Source of the DNA: Candidatus Gastranaerophilales bacterium
GTDB taxonomy: Bacteria; Cyanobacteriota; Vampirovibrionia; Gastranaerophilales; Gastranaerophilaceae
DNA: 64,000 nt
Direction of reading: 5' to 3'
Assembly: GCA_910586855.1 (NCBI GenBank)
Contig: CAJUJH010000003.1
Location: forward strand, 124,001 to 188,000
In this document: positions 43,101 to 52,087 of the stretch, one piece after another
Numbering within the stretch: the first letter of the stretch is position 1
How the letters are laid out: the number at the start of each line of letters is the position of its first letter
The notes under the pieces: generated by a model
Database searches by the model: none
Told to the model about the DNA's origin: nothing
What the model saw: only the letters and a program-made list of their open reading frames with translations
Translations under genes and position numbers: made by a program

Positions 43101-43323
43101 TATCTTCAATTTTATGTGCAATATTTTGTATGCCGTTAAACCCGAGCATTCTGGCTGAACCCTTTAAGCTATGGGCATCCCTGAATAATTGCATTGCAAT
43201 TTCTGTATTTTTTGGCTTCTTTTCAAGTATAAGAAGATTTTTATCCATAGATTGCAATATTTCCCCGCTTTCCTGCTGGAAAATATTTAAAATCTCATCA
43301 AGTTCTTCTTGTAAAAATTCCAT
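40177..43323 (-). CDS. cheA: Hybrid CheA-type histidine kinase with receiver
   Basis: The 1048-residue protein has: an N-terminal Hpt domain with phosphorylatable His51 (DAHSLKGSARMLG); a long helical middle (about 130-430) with further helical bundles but no second clear HxxKG site; dimerisation (KTLRVDSGKLDQLVNQIGDL); HATPase (NSIDHGIEKP, DDGKGID, GRGLGLDIV); a CheW-like domain; and a C-terminal receiver with Asp in LIVTDHEMPH. This architecture is typical of Pil-Chp/Pix-type systems that control twitching and pilus synthesis in Cyanobacteria. The MCP, CheW and a GGDEF regulator lie next to it. Confidence 0.93.
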   Translation of the reverse strand: MEFLQEELDEILNIFQQESGEILQSMDKNLLILEKKPKNTEIAMQLFRDAHSLKGSARMLGFNGIQNIAHKIEDILGLVKDEKLVPDSYITDTISSALSFISGLIEKTFEQKNEYVTDEVDIYIDRLVKIAEGNSEDVVSVQSPEKESVKFSEIKKNILRNINDIEDCLTGIIFIYSKCAQENDFSQISDLKPIIKKLSDILFEIGLNDMDKISRKIMEIADEIISGKTKDEYSAKNPLIIDLNLQINEIVQYFNEICKNEDIKVKNYYENAYKLVSEEPRAFKNEEPKETTPINKLKDAELLELIKNITKKVPTLLENKINLAEIKSLINETISRIEEENFKKIFVTVLKIIAIYENNNAPFDKDTIGIIKEIVETAGKIIEKNSSKNSFKDISDDIELLDQKAAIIEQMVQFSLNSKPAIQNKKSKTKIKMQQLSSNDWLVNFDTTAIKTLRVDSGKLDQLVNQIGDLIVTRIKTRELLSLAKNIQNDFVDWQKNYHKIGYYMKFFDKKHLVNQGGDEALRNMQSFIGYNKQLISLHNANFEKMNALMTSIDTLMKQLQENNSKLYSTSDELESMVKNMRILPLSTVFGLFPRMVHNIAKDKGKEIDFKIEGADVSADKKIIEDIKIPIMHIIRNSIDHGIEKPDERERLGKNRVGSIEIQAIQKESKIIINVKDDGKGIDVEKIKQRAVEKGLFTQAEIDNLPEEQVVNLIFYPGFSTGDTVTELSGRGLGLDIVHTKISQLNGRIDVYSELNKGTLVTMELPTTMATLRTFIIMEQGQLYALPASSIQTVLRIDPNDVFIRDGKNHYIHNGEVIQVYTLSQILELENKPRETEKYTLVIVESENSRLGIIIEKLIGDQEILHKKLSPPLFRVKNIAGITTLASGEMCLILNMTDILNTTLSRKASTNIIPSTRVRALEANAKKKIFVLDDSLTTRTLQKSILMNCGYQVEVCGNPKEALKLLENDIFDLIVTDHEMPHLSGMEFVKELRKQKKYASTPVIVLTSVKEHITNKIYADVDVQDFIRKDDFEQRKFLSLINKYLGEK

Positions 43324-43348
43324 TAATTAAACCTGTTAAAATCCGTAT

Positions 43349-44401
43349 TTACTCGTCTAAAACGCTTGTCTTGAATGATTTGGTAAGAGAATGCAAACTT
43401 TCTATATTCTTATAATTTTCTTCCGTTATTTTAAAGTTAGTTTCAAGCATACCGGTTAATTCCTTTATGTATCCGCCGGTATTTTGAGTATCTTTTTTAA
43501 GTTTATCAGACGAAGCAATAATTTCATTAACACTTGTTGAAATTTCATTCATAAAACCAATTAACTGTTCAATATTGCTTCCAATGCTGTGTGCCAAATC
43601 TATCCCGGATTCAATTTCTTTTGTACCTTCTTCGGTTGCCATAACTGTTGAATTTGTAGTTTGCTGGATATCTGTAATTAAAGATGTGATTTTTGTTGTT
43701 GCTTGTTTTGATTCATCTGCAAGTTTTCTAATCTCGCCCGCAACAACAGCAAATCCCTTACCATGTTCACCGGCTCTTGCAGCTTCAACTGCAGCATTTA
43801 AAGCAAGCAGGTTTGTTTGTTCTGCAATATCTTCAACAACACCAATGGTAGATGATATCGACTGGATAAACTCAGACAATTCTAAAATCAACTCTGCAAT
43901 AGTCTGAATTTTATGTCTTATTGCAAACATTTTTTCAATATTAGCTTTAACCGCCAGATGTTCTGTATTTGTAAAATCAAGCGAATGGTGGGTTTTAGCC
44001 TGGGTCTTGCTGATAATCTCATTCATTGATGCTATATATTCTTTTAAATTTTCAATAAGAGAAACTATGTTTGTTATCTTTGCAAAAGAAAGATTGATAT
44101 TTTCTTTCTGGCTGTTTGTTGTAGTTTCAATTTTTTTGGTCTCATCATCAGTTTGGTCGATAACTTCATACACAACACCATCTATGCTTCTTTTAAGTTG
44201 TTTTTTTGTAAATTCAAAAGCAAGCAATGCCAGGATAAAAAGAAACACAATTGTTACAGTCATTAAAGTAGGGTCAAGCTCAGCATACTCATATACCACA
44301 TATAAAACCAAGAAAATACCAAATAATACAATTATATCAAATGTGCTTTTTTTGGTAAGTTCATTTGTGAGAGTGTTTCTTTTCTTTTCATCTTTAAACA
44401 T
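43349..44401 (-). CDS. Methyl-accepting chemotaxis-like protein
   Basis: The 350-residue protein has two close TM helices near the N-terminus (about 23-42 and 47-65) with almost no periplasmic domain, then a cytoplasmic signalling region with the hairpin-tip motif EQTNLLALNAAVEAARAGE and GKGFAVVAGEIRKLAD. Without an input domain it must sense membrane state or partner proteins. It is 25 nt upstream of cheA and co-oriented. No cheR or cheB is present in the window. Confidence 0.92.
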   Translation of the reverse strand: MFKDEKKRNTLTNELTKKSTFDIIVLFGIFLVLYVVYEYAELDPTLMTVTIVFLFILALLAFEFTKKQLKRSIDGVVYEVIDQTDDETKKIETTTNSQKENINLSFAKITNIVSLIENLKEYIASMNEIISKTQAKTHHSLDFTNTEHLAVKANIEKMFAIRHKIQTIAELILELSEFIQSISSTIGVVEDIAEQTNLLALNAAVEAARAGEHGKGFAVVAGEIRKLADESKQATTKITSLITDIQQTTNSTVMATEEGTKEIESGIDLAHSIGSNIEQLIGFMNEISTSVNEIIASSDKLKKDTQNTGGYIKELTGMLETNFKITEENYKNIESLHSLTKSFKTSVLDE

Positions 44402-44462
44402 ATTTCCCCTTTTTCAAAAAATAATGTATAATCTATTTTAATTATAGTAAATAATACGGATT

Positions 44463-45902
44463 ATGGCAAAAAAAGTTCTAATTATTGATGATAGTATTAC
44501 ACAACTATCGAGCTTAAAAATATTCTTTAAGCGCGCAGGGTTTGACGTTGAAACTGCACAAAACGGGGTAGAAGGTTTTGTAAAGGTTTATAAAACTGCA
44601 CCTGATTTAATTATTTCAGATGTATTAATGCCTCATTTGGGCGGTTTTCAACTATGCAGACTCCTAAAAAGCAACCCTGAAACAAAGCAGATACCAATTA
44701 TCATGCTAACTGTTCTGGATAAAAAGCTTGATAAATTCTGGGCATCTCAATCCGGTGCAAACAGATTTATACAAAAAGACTCGGATTTTAAAAATATTAT
44801 CCAAATTGCAGATGAAATTTCAAATGAATTTCCTGTATCACAAAGATATAAAGATTCTCTAAAAACCTATGAATTTGACGAAGAAGGAATTATTCCGCAA
44901 ATCAATAAAATCCTTGATGATGAATTGATGAAAGCCACAATTTCAAATAAATTCAGGGATTTAACCGATTATACAAGCGATGATAAAGTCATTGCAGGCA
45001 GAATCTTTAAAATTTTATCTACAATACTTGAATACGATGCAGCTTGCATTTATTTTCATTCTCCCGATGGTTCAACCAAAAAAAGATTGATTTTTGATAA
45101 ACAAAACTGCGAACTTAAGGATAACGTTTATCTTGACATCTGGCGCCAAATTCTTCCTGATTGTATTGAAGATTTTGAAATTGAGACAGTAAACAAAAAT
45201 AAAAGCGAAAATATTATCGAAAGCGCCGATGAATTTCAATCAAGAAAAGAGTTTGATTTTTATTATGAAAACAATCTTATAGGCAAAGTCTGCTTCTATT
45301 CAACTCAAAATATTGAATGGAACAAACTCAAATTTATGCCAAGTGCAAAATCAGAATTAGATTTATATTTAAGACTTAAATTCTTATATGTTAAGACTTG
45401 TTACCTTTCAATAACCGATGAACTTACAAAGTTATACACAAGACGCCATTTAGACAGCGTAATTATTCAGGAATTTGAAAGAGCAAAAAGATACGGTACC
45501 ATAATTTCTGTTGCTATGGCAGATATCGACAATTTTAAAATGATAAATGACACATACGGGCACACTGCAGGTGATTACATTTTAAAAGAAGTTTCTAAAA
45601 TATTTATAGACACTTTAAGAAAAACGGATTTTATATACAGATACGGCGGAGAAGAAATCTGTATATTAATGCCTGAAACATGCATACAAAATGTTATTAT
45701 GCCGCTTGAGCGTATTAGGAAAAATATTGAAAATAAACAATTTATTCACAATAATCAACAGATAAAAGTCACTATAAGCGTTGGTGCTACAACCTATGCA
45801 AAAGATATGAGGGTGCCGTCCGATTTAATTGAAAAAGCAGACGCCGCTTTATATAAAGCAAAAAAAACAGGGAAAAATAAGGTCGTAATTGAAAATGAAT
45901 GA
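44463..45902 (+). CDS. Response regulator with GGDEF diguanylate cyclase output
   Basis: The 479-residue protein has an N-terminal receiver (D10/D11 region, phospho-Asp53 in IISDVLMPH), a middle GAF-like region, and a C-terminal GGDEF domain with GGEEI active site. An inhibitory I-site RKTD lies five residues before it. It should make cyclic-di-GMP under control of the adjacent CheA, linking chemosensing to surface behaviour. It is divergent from the MCP gene across 61 nt and overlaps the CheW gene. Confidence 0.92.
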   Translation: MAKKVLIIDDSITQLSSLKIFFKRAGFDVETAQNGVEGFVKVYKTAPDLIISDVLMPHLGGFQLCRLLKSNPETKQIPIIMLTVLDKKLDKFWASQSGANRFIQKDSDFKNIIQIADEISNEFPVSQRYKDSLKTYEFDEEGIIPQINKILDDELMKATISNKFRDLTDYTSDDKVIAGRIFKILSTILEYDAACIYFHSPDGSTKKRLIFDKQNCELKDNVYLDIWRQILPDCIEDFEIETVNKNKSENIIESADEFQSRKEFDFYYENNLIGKVCFYSTQNIEWNKLKFMPSAKSELDLYLRLKFLYVKTCYLSITDELTKLYTRRHLDSVIIQEFERAKRYGTIISVAMADIDNFKMINDTYGHTAGDYILKEVSKIFIDTLRKTDFIYRYGGEEICILMPETCIQNVIMPLERIRKNIENKQFIHNNQQIKVTISVGATTYAKDMRVPSDLIEKADAALYKAKKTGKNKVVIENE

Positions 45903-46932
45903 AATCACGGTTGCAGATAACATTCAGGAAAATGATATTTATATTTTTGTAAAAATCGGAAATTCTTCCTACGCTTTTCCTGCTTTACACGTGCTTGAGA
46001 TTATAAAACTTGTAGAGCTTGAATACCCGGAAAAAATGCCCGCTTATATAGCAGGTATTCTTGAATACAAGGGAAAAGTAATCCACATAATGGATTTAAG
46101 GTCCGTATTAAATATTGAAACAAAAGAATACAATATTGATACACATATTCTTATTATGCAAGGTAAGGATGGCAACTACGGTATTATTGTAGATAAAATT
46201 GCAGATATCAAAAGAATAGATACAGCAATTATTACTCCGCCCCCTTATTCTAAAGAAAATTGCTTTACAAAAGGGATTTACTTAAATAATGGTACCAGCA
46301 CAGTTGTTATAAATATAGATTTACTTGAAGATTGGCTTAAAGATACACAAAACACAGAGACAAGCTTTAATGAAAAGGCATCAAGGCTTTTACCAAGAGA
46401 CATAAAATCAAAAGAAGTTCTTCACCAAAGAAAAATGCAGTTAATTGCAAAAACCGAAGGTATAACATACAAAGGACTTCAAAATAAAGATGTATATATA
46501 AGTTTTACCATAGGAAACAATACTTACTGCCTTGAAATTGTTTATGTAGGAGGATTTTACAAATACTCTGAAACAAAAGTTATAAAAATGCCTTGCACGC
46601 CATCTTTTATAAAAGGTCTAATCAGCATAAAAGGTGACTATATAACCATTATTGATTTAAGAAAATATTTTGATAATGAATTTTCAAACATAACCGATAA
46701 ATCAACAATTATTGCAATTCAATCCAAAGATTTTAAAGTAGGCTTCATTGTTGATGAAATATCAGATACTATGAATATTCCATCTGCAGAATTATTCCGC
46801 AATAAGTCAAAAAATAAAAATGCAAAAGCTGACAGCAAAAACGAAATCATAGAATATGTAAAAGATGAGAAACTCTATCTTGTCTTAAATATGGATGAAA
46901 TCTTAAGCAATGAAAGATTATATGTAGGCTGA
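45895..46932 (+). CDS. Tandem CheW-domain adaptor
   Basis: The 345-residue protein has two CheW folds: residues about 10-145 (YIFVKIGNSSYAFPALHVLE, YIAGILEYKGKVIHIMDLR) and about 200-340 (YISFTIGNNTYCLEIVYVGG, FIKGLISIKGDYITIIDLR). It would bridge the MCP and CheA, perhaps coupling two receptors or replacing two CheW proteins. The start is ATG 45895, overlapping the upstream stop by 8 nt, rather than the TTG at 45889. Confidence 0.9.
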   Translation: MNEITVADNIQENDIYIFVKIGNSSYAFPALHVLEIIKLVELEYPEKMPAYIAGILEYKGKVIHIMDLRSVLNIETKEYNIDTHILIMQGKDGNYGIIVDKIADIKRIDTAIITPPPYSKENCFTKGIYLNNGTSTVVINIDLLEDWLKDTQNTETSFNEKASRLLPRDIKSKEVLHQRKMQLIAKTEGITYKGLQNKDVYISFTIGNNTYCLEIVYVGGFYKYSETKVIKMPCTPSFIKGLISIKGDYITIIDLRKYFDNEFSNITDKSTIIAIQSKDFKVGFIVDEISDTMNIPSAELFRNKSKNKNAKADSKNEIIEYVKDEKLYLVLNMDEILSNERLYVG

Positions 46933-46970
46933 TTTTTTGCATTTTTAAAAATAAACCTTAAATAAAAAAT

Positions 46971-47549
46971 ATGAAGATTATTTTAAAAATATTAATATTA
47001 CTGCTTGCAAGCACATTTTTGTTTCAAACACCTTCTTTCGCGAATGAAAAAGAAGCATATGAAGAAATCTATGAAAAACTTGAACCTGCTGATTTTGAAT
47101 ATATGTTTGGAATTGACCCGTATCAGGCAGAAGATTATACAAAATATATGTATTCTCCCTATCCCTTATTTAGGGTGGGAGTACCTTTTATATTTAAAAA
47201 TACTGAAATAAAACCGGGATACTACATTTTAACCCCGAGAAAAAAGGATGGCAAAACCTTTGTATTATTTAAAGAACAAGGCAGAGTGAAGTATCTAATC
47301 CCGGTTTATGAAACAGATTTAGTTGACCCTCTTTTTTATGACCAGTATATTCCTGAAAGAAAAGACGGTTTTTGGGAAAAAGCGAGAAAGAAAGCTTCAA
47401 ACACAATAGGAAGGCTGTTTCCAAAACATACCCAAAGAATGCCTGCGCCAAAAGCTTATATAGAAGTAAATGATATAGAAAGACAATTCTATCAGGTAAT
47501 TTTATACTATGGGACTCAAAAGTACTATATGATTTTTCGCCAAAGATGA
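46971..47549 (+). CDS. Exported hypothetical protein
   Basis: The 192-residue protein has a clear signal peptide (MKIILKILILLLASTFLFQT, cleavage near SFA). The mature part is rich in Tyr, Pro and basic residues (KYMYSPYPLFRVGVPFIFK, KPGYYILTPRKKDGKTF) with beta-strand character. No family recognised. It sits between the chemosensory genes and another exported protein, all on the plus strand, so a common envelope function is possible but unproven. Confidence 0.6.
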   Translation: MKIILKILILLLASTFLFQTPSFANEKEAYEEIYEKLEPADFEYMFGIDPYQAEDYTKYMYSPYPLFRVGVPFIFKNTEIKPGYYILTPRKKDGKTFVLFKEQGRVKYLIPVYETDLVDPLFYDQYIPERKDGFWEKARKKASNTIGRLFPKHTQRMPAPKAYIEVNDIERQFYQVILYYGTQKYYMIFRQR

Positions 47550-47574
47550 TAGAATAATAAAAAAGAGGAATAAT

Positions 47575-48528
47575 ATGAAGAGAATATTTATAATTTTTGC
47601 AGTGTTTTTGCTGATTTCATCAAGCACCCTTGCAAATAATGCTGTAGAAGAATTTGAAACCTACAGCATAAAAAACACCTTAAACAAAGAAAAAACAGAT
47701 AGAGCTCAAATTAAAGAACTTCTATATAATTTAAACGAATATTCAAACACCCACGATACTGATAAGATAAAGAAATTCTATTCAAAAGACTATATAAGCT
47801 ATGACGGTTTCAATCGCGATGCCTTTATTGCCGCCATTAAAGAAACTTTTGAAATGTACCCTGATATTACCTATAAAAGCAAAATAAAATCAATGCAAAT
47901 TTTTGATAATTGGGCTTCAGTTCAATTGACAGATACCTCAGTTTCAAATAAACAAGCATTAACACAAGCCATTGTTAATAATAAGCCTGTTTTGGATAAA
48001 AAAATTGAAGGCGTTATGGAAAGCGTTTGCGATTATGTTGTCTACCTTAAAAAAACAGCGGGCAGATGGGAAATATACGCTGATAGCATAATTGCAGAAA
48101 GCACATCAATAAAATACGGAAATGCCAAAGATTTAAAAATGGATATTATTTCCCCCCTTGTTGTAAAAGGAGGAGAAGATTACTGCATAAGTCTAAATAT
48201 TGAAAACAGACCTGAAAACTCATTAATGCTTGCTTCTCTTTCAAGAGAAGAAATTAAATATCCGCCAAAAATGCCGGTTGATGCTTTTAGAAAAGTTCCA
48301 AAAGACGGAATTTTGGAACGTGTTGTAAAAGCAAACAACAATGGAATTAATGAATACTCTCTTGCCTCTGTTGGTATTACGGAAATTTCACTAAATGAAG
48401 AAAAAACTGCAATTAATTATCAAATGTCAGGCATAGCTTTTTTAATGAAGAGAGTAAATATTTATACAAATAAAAACACTGTAGATAAAAAACATGTAGA
48501 TAAAATTCTAAAGAAGGAGCCTCTATAA
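47575..48528 (+). CDS. Exported protein with NTF2/SnoaL-like domain
   Basis: The 317-residue protein has a signal peptide (MKRIFIIFAVFLLISSSTLA). A middle domain (LYNLNEYSNTHDTDKIKKFY, NWASVQLTDTSV, AGRWEIYADSI) has the spacing of NTF2-like cone-shaped folds. The C-terminal beta-rich part (DYCISLNIENRPENSLMLAS) is unrecognised. Shine-Dalgarno AAGAGG precedes ATG. It ends 2 nt before lspA, so they are co-transcribed. Confidence 0.6.
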   Translation: MKRIFIIFAVFLLISSSTLANNAVEEFETYSIKNTLNKEKTDRAQIKELLYNLNEYSNTHDTDKIKKFYSKDYISYDGFNRDAFIAAIKETFEMYPDITYKSKIKSMQIFDNWASVQLTDTSVSNKQALTQAIVNNKPVLDKKIEGVMESVCDYVVYLKKTAGRWEIYADSIIAESTSIKYGNAKDLKMDIISPLVVKGGEDYCISLNIENRPENSLMLASLSREEIKYPPKMPVDAFRKVPKDGILERVVKANNNGINEYSLASVGITEISLNEEKTAINYQMSGIAFLMKRVNIYTNKNTVDKKHVDKILKKEPL

Positions 48529-48530
48529 CA

Positions 48531-49019
48531 ATGCCTCATGATAAAAGAGCTTTTATTTTCTTTATCATCACAAGCCTTGTTTTGTGGCAGTTTGGTATAT
48601 CCGTTAGAGATTTGTGCATAAAACAAAATATGCAGTTAATGTCAGAAAATAACCCCATCCTCTCTTTTGTATATTTAAAAAATACAGGTGGAGCTTTCAG
48701 CTTACTTCATAACTATACAAATTTTCTTGCAGCCTTTGGAATAGTTTCGATAATCTGCATCTTGATATATTCTTATAAAAAACTTGAATTTAACCAAAAA
48801 TTTAAAATGTTAACCCTAATTTCACTAACATCAGGAATCTTTGGCAACCTTGTTGAAAGACTGCAGAATGGCTATGTTGTTGATTTTATCAAATTAAATT
48901 TTATAAATTTTGCCGTTTTTAATTTTTTTGATATCCTAATCACAATTTCTATTATCCTCCTTTTTGGATTAATCTTTTTTGAAGAAATTAAAAAACATAC
49001 AAAAAAAGGTGCAGAGTAG
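48531..49019 (+). CDS. lspA: Lipoprotein signal peptidase
   Basis: The 162-residue aspartic membrane peptidase has four TM helices. The conserved NTGGAFSLL, GNLVERLQNGYVVDFIKL and NFFDILITI blocks carry the two catalytic Asp. It removes signal peptides from diacylated prolipoproteins. Its TAG overlaps the GTG start of rluD by 1 nt. Confidence 0.93.
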   Translation: MPHDKRAFIFFIITSLVLWQFGISVRDLCIKQNMQLMSENNPILSFVYLKNTGGAFSLLHNYTNFLAAFGIVSIICILIYSYKKLEFNQKFKMLTLISLTSGIFGNLVERLQNGYVVDFIKLNFINFAVFNFFDILITISIILLFGLIFFEEIKKHTKKGAE

Positions 49020-49957
49020 TGGAATTTAAAACTGATACAACCCTTGAAAACCTGCGTCTTGATAATGCTGTGATTTCGCTTTGCAAAGAATTTTCACGCT
49101 CCAAAGTTCAAAAAATGATAGAAAATAATTACATCAAAGTTAATTCAAAAAAAGCTAAAGCTTCTTATAAATTAAAAGCAGGAGATATAATTGAAATTAT
49201 TAAAAAAGAAGATATTAAACCAGCCGTTAAAGCTCAAAATATTCCTCTTGATATAATTTATGAGGATGATTACTTTATTGTTTTAAATAAACAAAAAGGA
49301 ATTTTAACTCACCCAACCCCTTTAAATAAAGAAAATTCTCTTGTAAATGCGCTTTTTTATCATGGCTGCAAATTATCCAATATACAAGGAATTGAAAGAG
49401 CAGGCATTGTCCACAGGCTTGATAAAAACACTTCAGGGCTTATTCTTATTGCAAAAACAAATGATGCACATCTTAATCTTCAAAAACAAATCCAAATAAA
49501 ATCTGCCAAAAGAAAATATTTAGCCGTTGTGCACGGTATTATTGAAGAAAATGAAGGCATTATAAATAAACCTCTTGTGCATTTTATGAATAAAACCGTT
49601 AAAATGAATATTGCAAAAGAAGGCGAAGGGCAGGAAGCTATCACTCATTTTAAAGTTTTAGAAAGACAGGAAGATACTACCTTGCTTGAACTTGAGCTTA
49701 AAACTGGTAGAACCCATCAGATAAGATGTCACCTTTCATCAATCAATCATCCTGTATACGGCGATTCATTATACGGCGCTAAAGGCTTTAAAAGCAAAAT
49801 AAATATAAAAACAACAGAACAGCTTTTAATGTCTTATTATCTAAGTTTTACTCACCCCGCAACGGATGAATTTATGGAATTTCAACTTAATGAATCTCAA
49901 TATGATGATGATTTTAAAAGATTTTTCAACTATCTTAAAAATACAAGGAGAAAATAA
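49019..49957 (+). CDS. rluD: 23S rRNA pseudouridine synthase, RluD family
   Basis: The 312-residue protein has an N-terminal S4 domain (LDNAVISLCKEFSRSKVQKMIENNYIKVNSK spans it), then the RluA-type catalytic core with Asp in IVHRLDKNTSGL and the closing motif GRTHQIRCHL. GTG start overlaps lspA; this lspA-rluD pairing is common in Bacteria. Large-subunit rRNA U1911/1915/1917 is the family target. Confidence 0.92.
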   Translation: MEFKTDTTLENLRLDNAVISLCKEFSRSKVQKMIENNYIKVNSKKAKASYKLKAGDIIEIIKKEDIKPAVKAQNIPLDIIYEDDYFIVLNKQKGILTHPTPLNKENSLVNALFYHGCKLSNIQGIERAGIVHRLDKNTSGLILIAKTNDAHLNLQKQIQIKSAKRKYLAVVHGIIEENEGIINKPLVHFMNKTVKMNIAKEGEGQEAITHFKVLERQEDTTLLELELKTGRTHQIRCHLSSINHPVYGDSLYGAKGFKSKINIKTTEQLLMSYYLSFTHPATDEFMEFQLNESQYDDDFKRFFNYLKNTRRK

Positions 49958-50178
49958 TGCAGGAATTAATAATTTATTTTATAGCAGGGCTTTTAACAGG
50001 CTTAATCATTATGTTTTTTGTTGTAAAAAACTTAAAAAAAGAACAATCCGCCCTTAAAAGAAAATACGAAAAAACATCCGTCGGCGCCGATGATTCTGAA
50101 TTAAAAGTTAAAACCCTTGAAAATAAAATAAAAACCCTTGAAGCCGCTCTAGAAAAAAGCTTGAAAGATAAGCAATAA
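49957..50178 (+). CDS. Small membrane-anchored coiled-coil protein
   Basis: The 73-residue protein has an N-terminal TM helix (LIIYFIAGLLTGLIIMFFVV) and a Lys/Glu-rich coiled coil (LKVKTLENKIKTLEAALEKS). Its ATG overlaps the rluD stop (TAATG), with an AAGGAG site upstream. Function unknown; the layout is like YneF-type or small cell-wall or division accessory proteins, which is only a resemblance. Confidence 0.65.
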   Translation: MQELIIYFIAGLLTGLIIMFFVVKNLKKEQSALKRKYEKTSVGADDSELKVKTLENKIKTLEAALEKSLKDKQ

Positions 50179-50241
50179 TCTTTCACCTTTTTAATTTCTC
50201 CTGTAAGTTTTTGTGCATAAGCACAGGACTGTGGTTTGTGA

Positions 50242-50460
50242 CTATAATTCCATTAATCTATAAGGCTCAATATTTAAACTTTTTGCAATTGAAAATAAAA
50301 GCTCAACACTTGGGCGTTTTATCCCTACTTCAATATGGCTCAAATGCTCTCTTGTAACCCCAAGTTTAATAGCAAGCTGCAATTGCGTTAAGCCTGTTTC
50401 TTTTCTGTATTTGGCAATATTTTTGCCTAACTTCTTAAAATTTTCATCAAAACTTGCCAT
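50242..50460 (-). CDS. Small XRE-family HTH regulator
   Basis: The 72-residue protein is a single Cro/CI helix-turn-helix (IAKYRKETGLTQLQLAIKLG, VTREHLSHIEVGIKRPS), similar to stand-alone restriction- or phage-type regulators. It lies 26 nt downstream of trkH on the same strand and might regulate it or be a relic of a mobile element. Target unknown. Confidence 0.75.
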   Translation of the reverse strand: MASFDENFKKLGKNIAKYRKETGLTQLQLAIKLGVTREHLSHIEVGIKRPSVELLFSIAKSLNIEPYRLMEL

Positions 50461-50485
50461 ATAAAAGAATAAAAAACCTCAAAAC

Positions 50486-51943
50486 CTACCTTTTTATCTC
50501 CCACAAATCCTTATGCAAAAGAGCTAAAAACGGGATGAGCTCTAGTCTTCCAACCAGCATATTAAACATAAAGATAAATTTTGTTGCATTCTGCAAATGG
50601 TCAAAATGATTCAAGGGTCCTATCGCCCCAAATCCGGGTCCCACGTTCCCCAAAGAAGAAATTGACCCTATTATTGCAACGCTTGTATTTTGTTCAATAA
50701 ATCCGACCAGAAATGCGCTGATTGCAAATATTGCAAAATAAAATATCACAAAAGCCATAATCTGCTGAGCGGTTTCAGAGCTTACAACCCCGCCTTCAAG
50801 CCTTATAGGATAAACCCCTTTGGGGTGAACAATTTTATTTAATTCCCTTTTTATATATTTAAAAACAAAAATCCATCTTGTAATTTTCAGCCCGCCGCAG
50901 GCAGAAATAGCTGAAGCACCGATAAACATAGGCAAAAGCAATAATAATTTGCTTGAAAAATCCCATTGTGCAAAATCAGAAGAAGCAAACCCTGCCGACA
51001 TCATAATACTAATGGTTTGAAACAACCCAGTTATAATAGCATTACTAAAGGTAAAACCCATATTTTTATGCAGTGACAAGGCTATCAAAAACCCTATAAG
51101 TAAAGTTATTATAAGATATGTTAAAAATTCTTCACTTTTAAACGGCGCCTTAAACTTTCTTTGTACAAAAAACTTATACATTAAAATGAAGTTTGTACCT
51201 GCTAAAAATGCAAATATCATAACATTTACCGTTATAAAATTATTGTGATATCCCATAATACTATCCGGATTTGGCGAGAACCCGCCTGCACCAACAGTTG
51301 AAAGGGATGTACAAATACTATTATAAAAATCGAGCCCAGATAATTTTAAAATCACCGTCTGTAAAATCGTAAGTCCCAAATATATTCCCCAAAGCCAGCT
51401 TGCAGTATGGCGAACCCTTGGTGTAATCTTTTCTTCAGAAGGATTTGGATTCTCTGCAAAAAACATTTGTCTTCCTGCAACGGAAAATTTCGGTAAAATT
51501 GCAACAAATAATACGATAATTCCCATACCGCCAAGCCATTGAGTCATTGAACGGTAAAAGAAAAAAGTTTTAGGATAAAGGGAAAAATCTTGCAAAATTG
51601 TAGCCCCTGTGGTAGAAACCCCTGAAACTGCCTCAAATAGAGAATTTATAATTCCTAAATTATAAAATAAATAAGGAACAGCAGCAGTAAGGGCGAAAAA
51701 TACCCATGCAAAAAACGCGGTAGCTAAAGCCTCAGCCTTATTAATAGTATCAATATCTTTTTCAGAAGCTTTATTTAATGAAAACAAGAATCCCAAAACA
51801 AGAGAAACAAGCGCCCCTGTTAAAAACGGCAAAATTGATTCATATTCCCCGTAGCATAAAGCAAAAATAATCGGCAGAAACATCACCAGTGCAATGTATC
51901 TAAGCATTATTCCAACTGTATTTATTACAACATTTAATCTCAT
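50486..51943 (-). CDS. trkH: Trk/Ktr-type potassium channel subunit TrkH
   Basis: The 485-residue membrane protein has the four M1-P-M2 repeats of the SKT superfamily. Selectivity-filter motifs are SGVSTTGAT, STVGAGGFS, SAGFASS and SSLGNVGPGFG. It imports K+ together with TrkA, whose gene lies upstream on the same strand, separated by the type I toxin-antitoxin candidate. Confidence 0.93.
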   Translation of the reverse strand: MRLNVVINTVGIMLRYIALVMFLPIIFALCYGEYESILPFLTGALVSLVLGFLFSLNKASEKDIDTINKAEALATAFFAWVFFALTAAVPYLFYNLGIINSLFEAVSGVSTTGATILQDFSLYPKTFFFYRSMTQWLGGMGIIVLFVAILPKFSVAGRQMFFAENPNPSEEKITPRVRHTASWLWGIYLGLTILQTVILKLSGLDFYNSICTSLSTVGAGGFSPNPDSIMGYHNNFITVNVMIFAFLAGTNFILMYKFFVQRKFKAPFKSEEFLTYLIITLLIGFLIALSLHKNMGFTFSNAIITGLFQTISIMMSAGFASSDFAQWDFSSKLLLLLPMFIGASAISACGGLKITRWIFVFKYIKRELNKIVHPKGVYPIRLEGGVVSSETAQQIMAFVIFYFAIFAISAFLVGFIEQNTSVAIIGSISSLGNVGPGFGAIGPLNHFDHLQNATKFIFMFNMLVGRLELIPFLALLHKDLWEIKR

Positions 51944-51973
51944 AAAATTCTCTTTTTGTTTATTTTAACCCTC

Positions 51974-52001
51974 TTGAAATATAGGCTAAATGGTTTATAA
52001 T
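51974..52001 (+). promoter_or_regulatory. Promoter of the antisense RNA
   Basis: TTGAAA (51974-51979) and TATAAT (51996-52001) with a 16-nt spacer face the convergent toxin gene. Transcription is expected to begin near 52008. Confidence 0.7.
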
Positions 52002-52007
52002 GAGAAT

Positions 52008-52087
52008 ATCAGGAGCGGTAGCGCTTACTACCGTAACCTGCAAATGGCTAAAGTGGTGCTTATCTTAGATAAGTGCCATTTTTTATT
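52008..52087 (+). ncRNA. Candidate type I antitoxin RNA (~80 nt)
   Basis: The segment between the promoter at 51974-52001 and a terminator holds two hairpins. CGGTAG (52016-52021) pairs with CTACCG (52028-52033), closed by CAGG/CCTG. An 11-bp terminator stem (52054-52064 / 52068-52078) is followed by TTTTTT. The RNA is fully complementary to the 3' end of the toxin reading frame (52060-52087) and its 3' UTR, so it can act as an antisense RNA. No coding potential. Confidence 0.65.
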
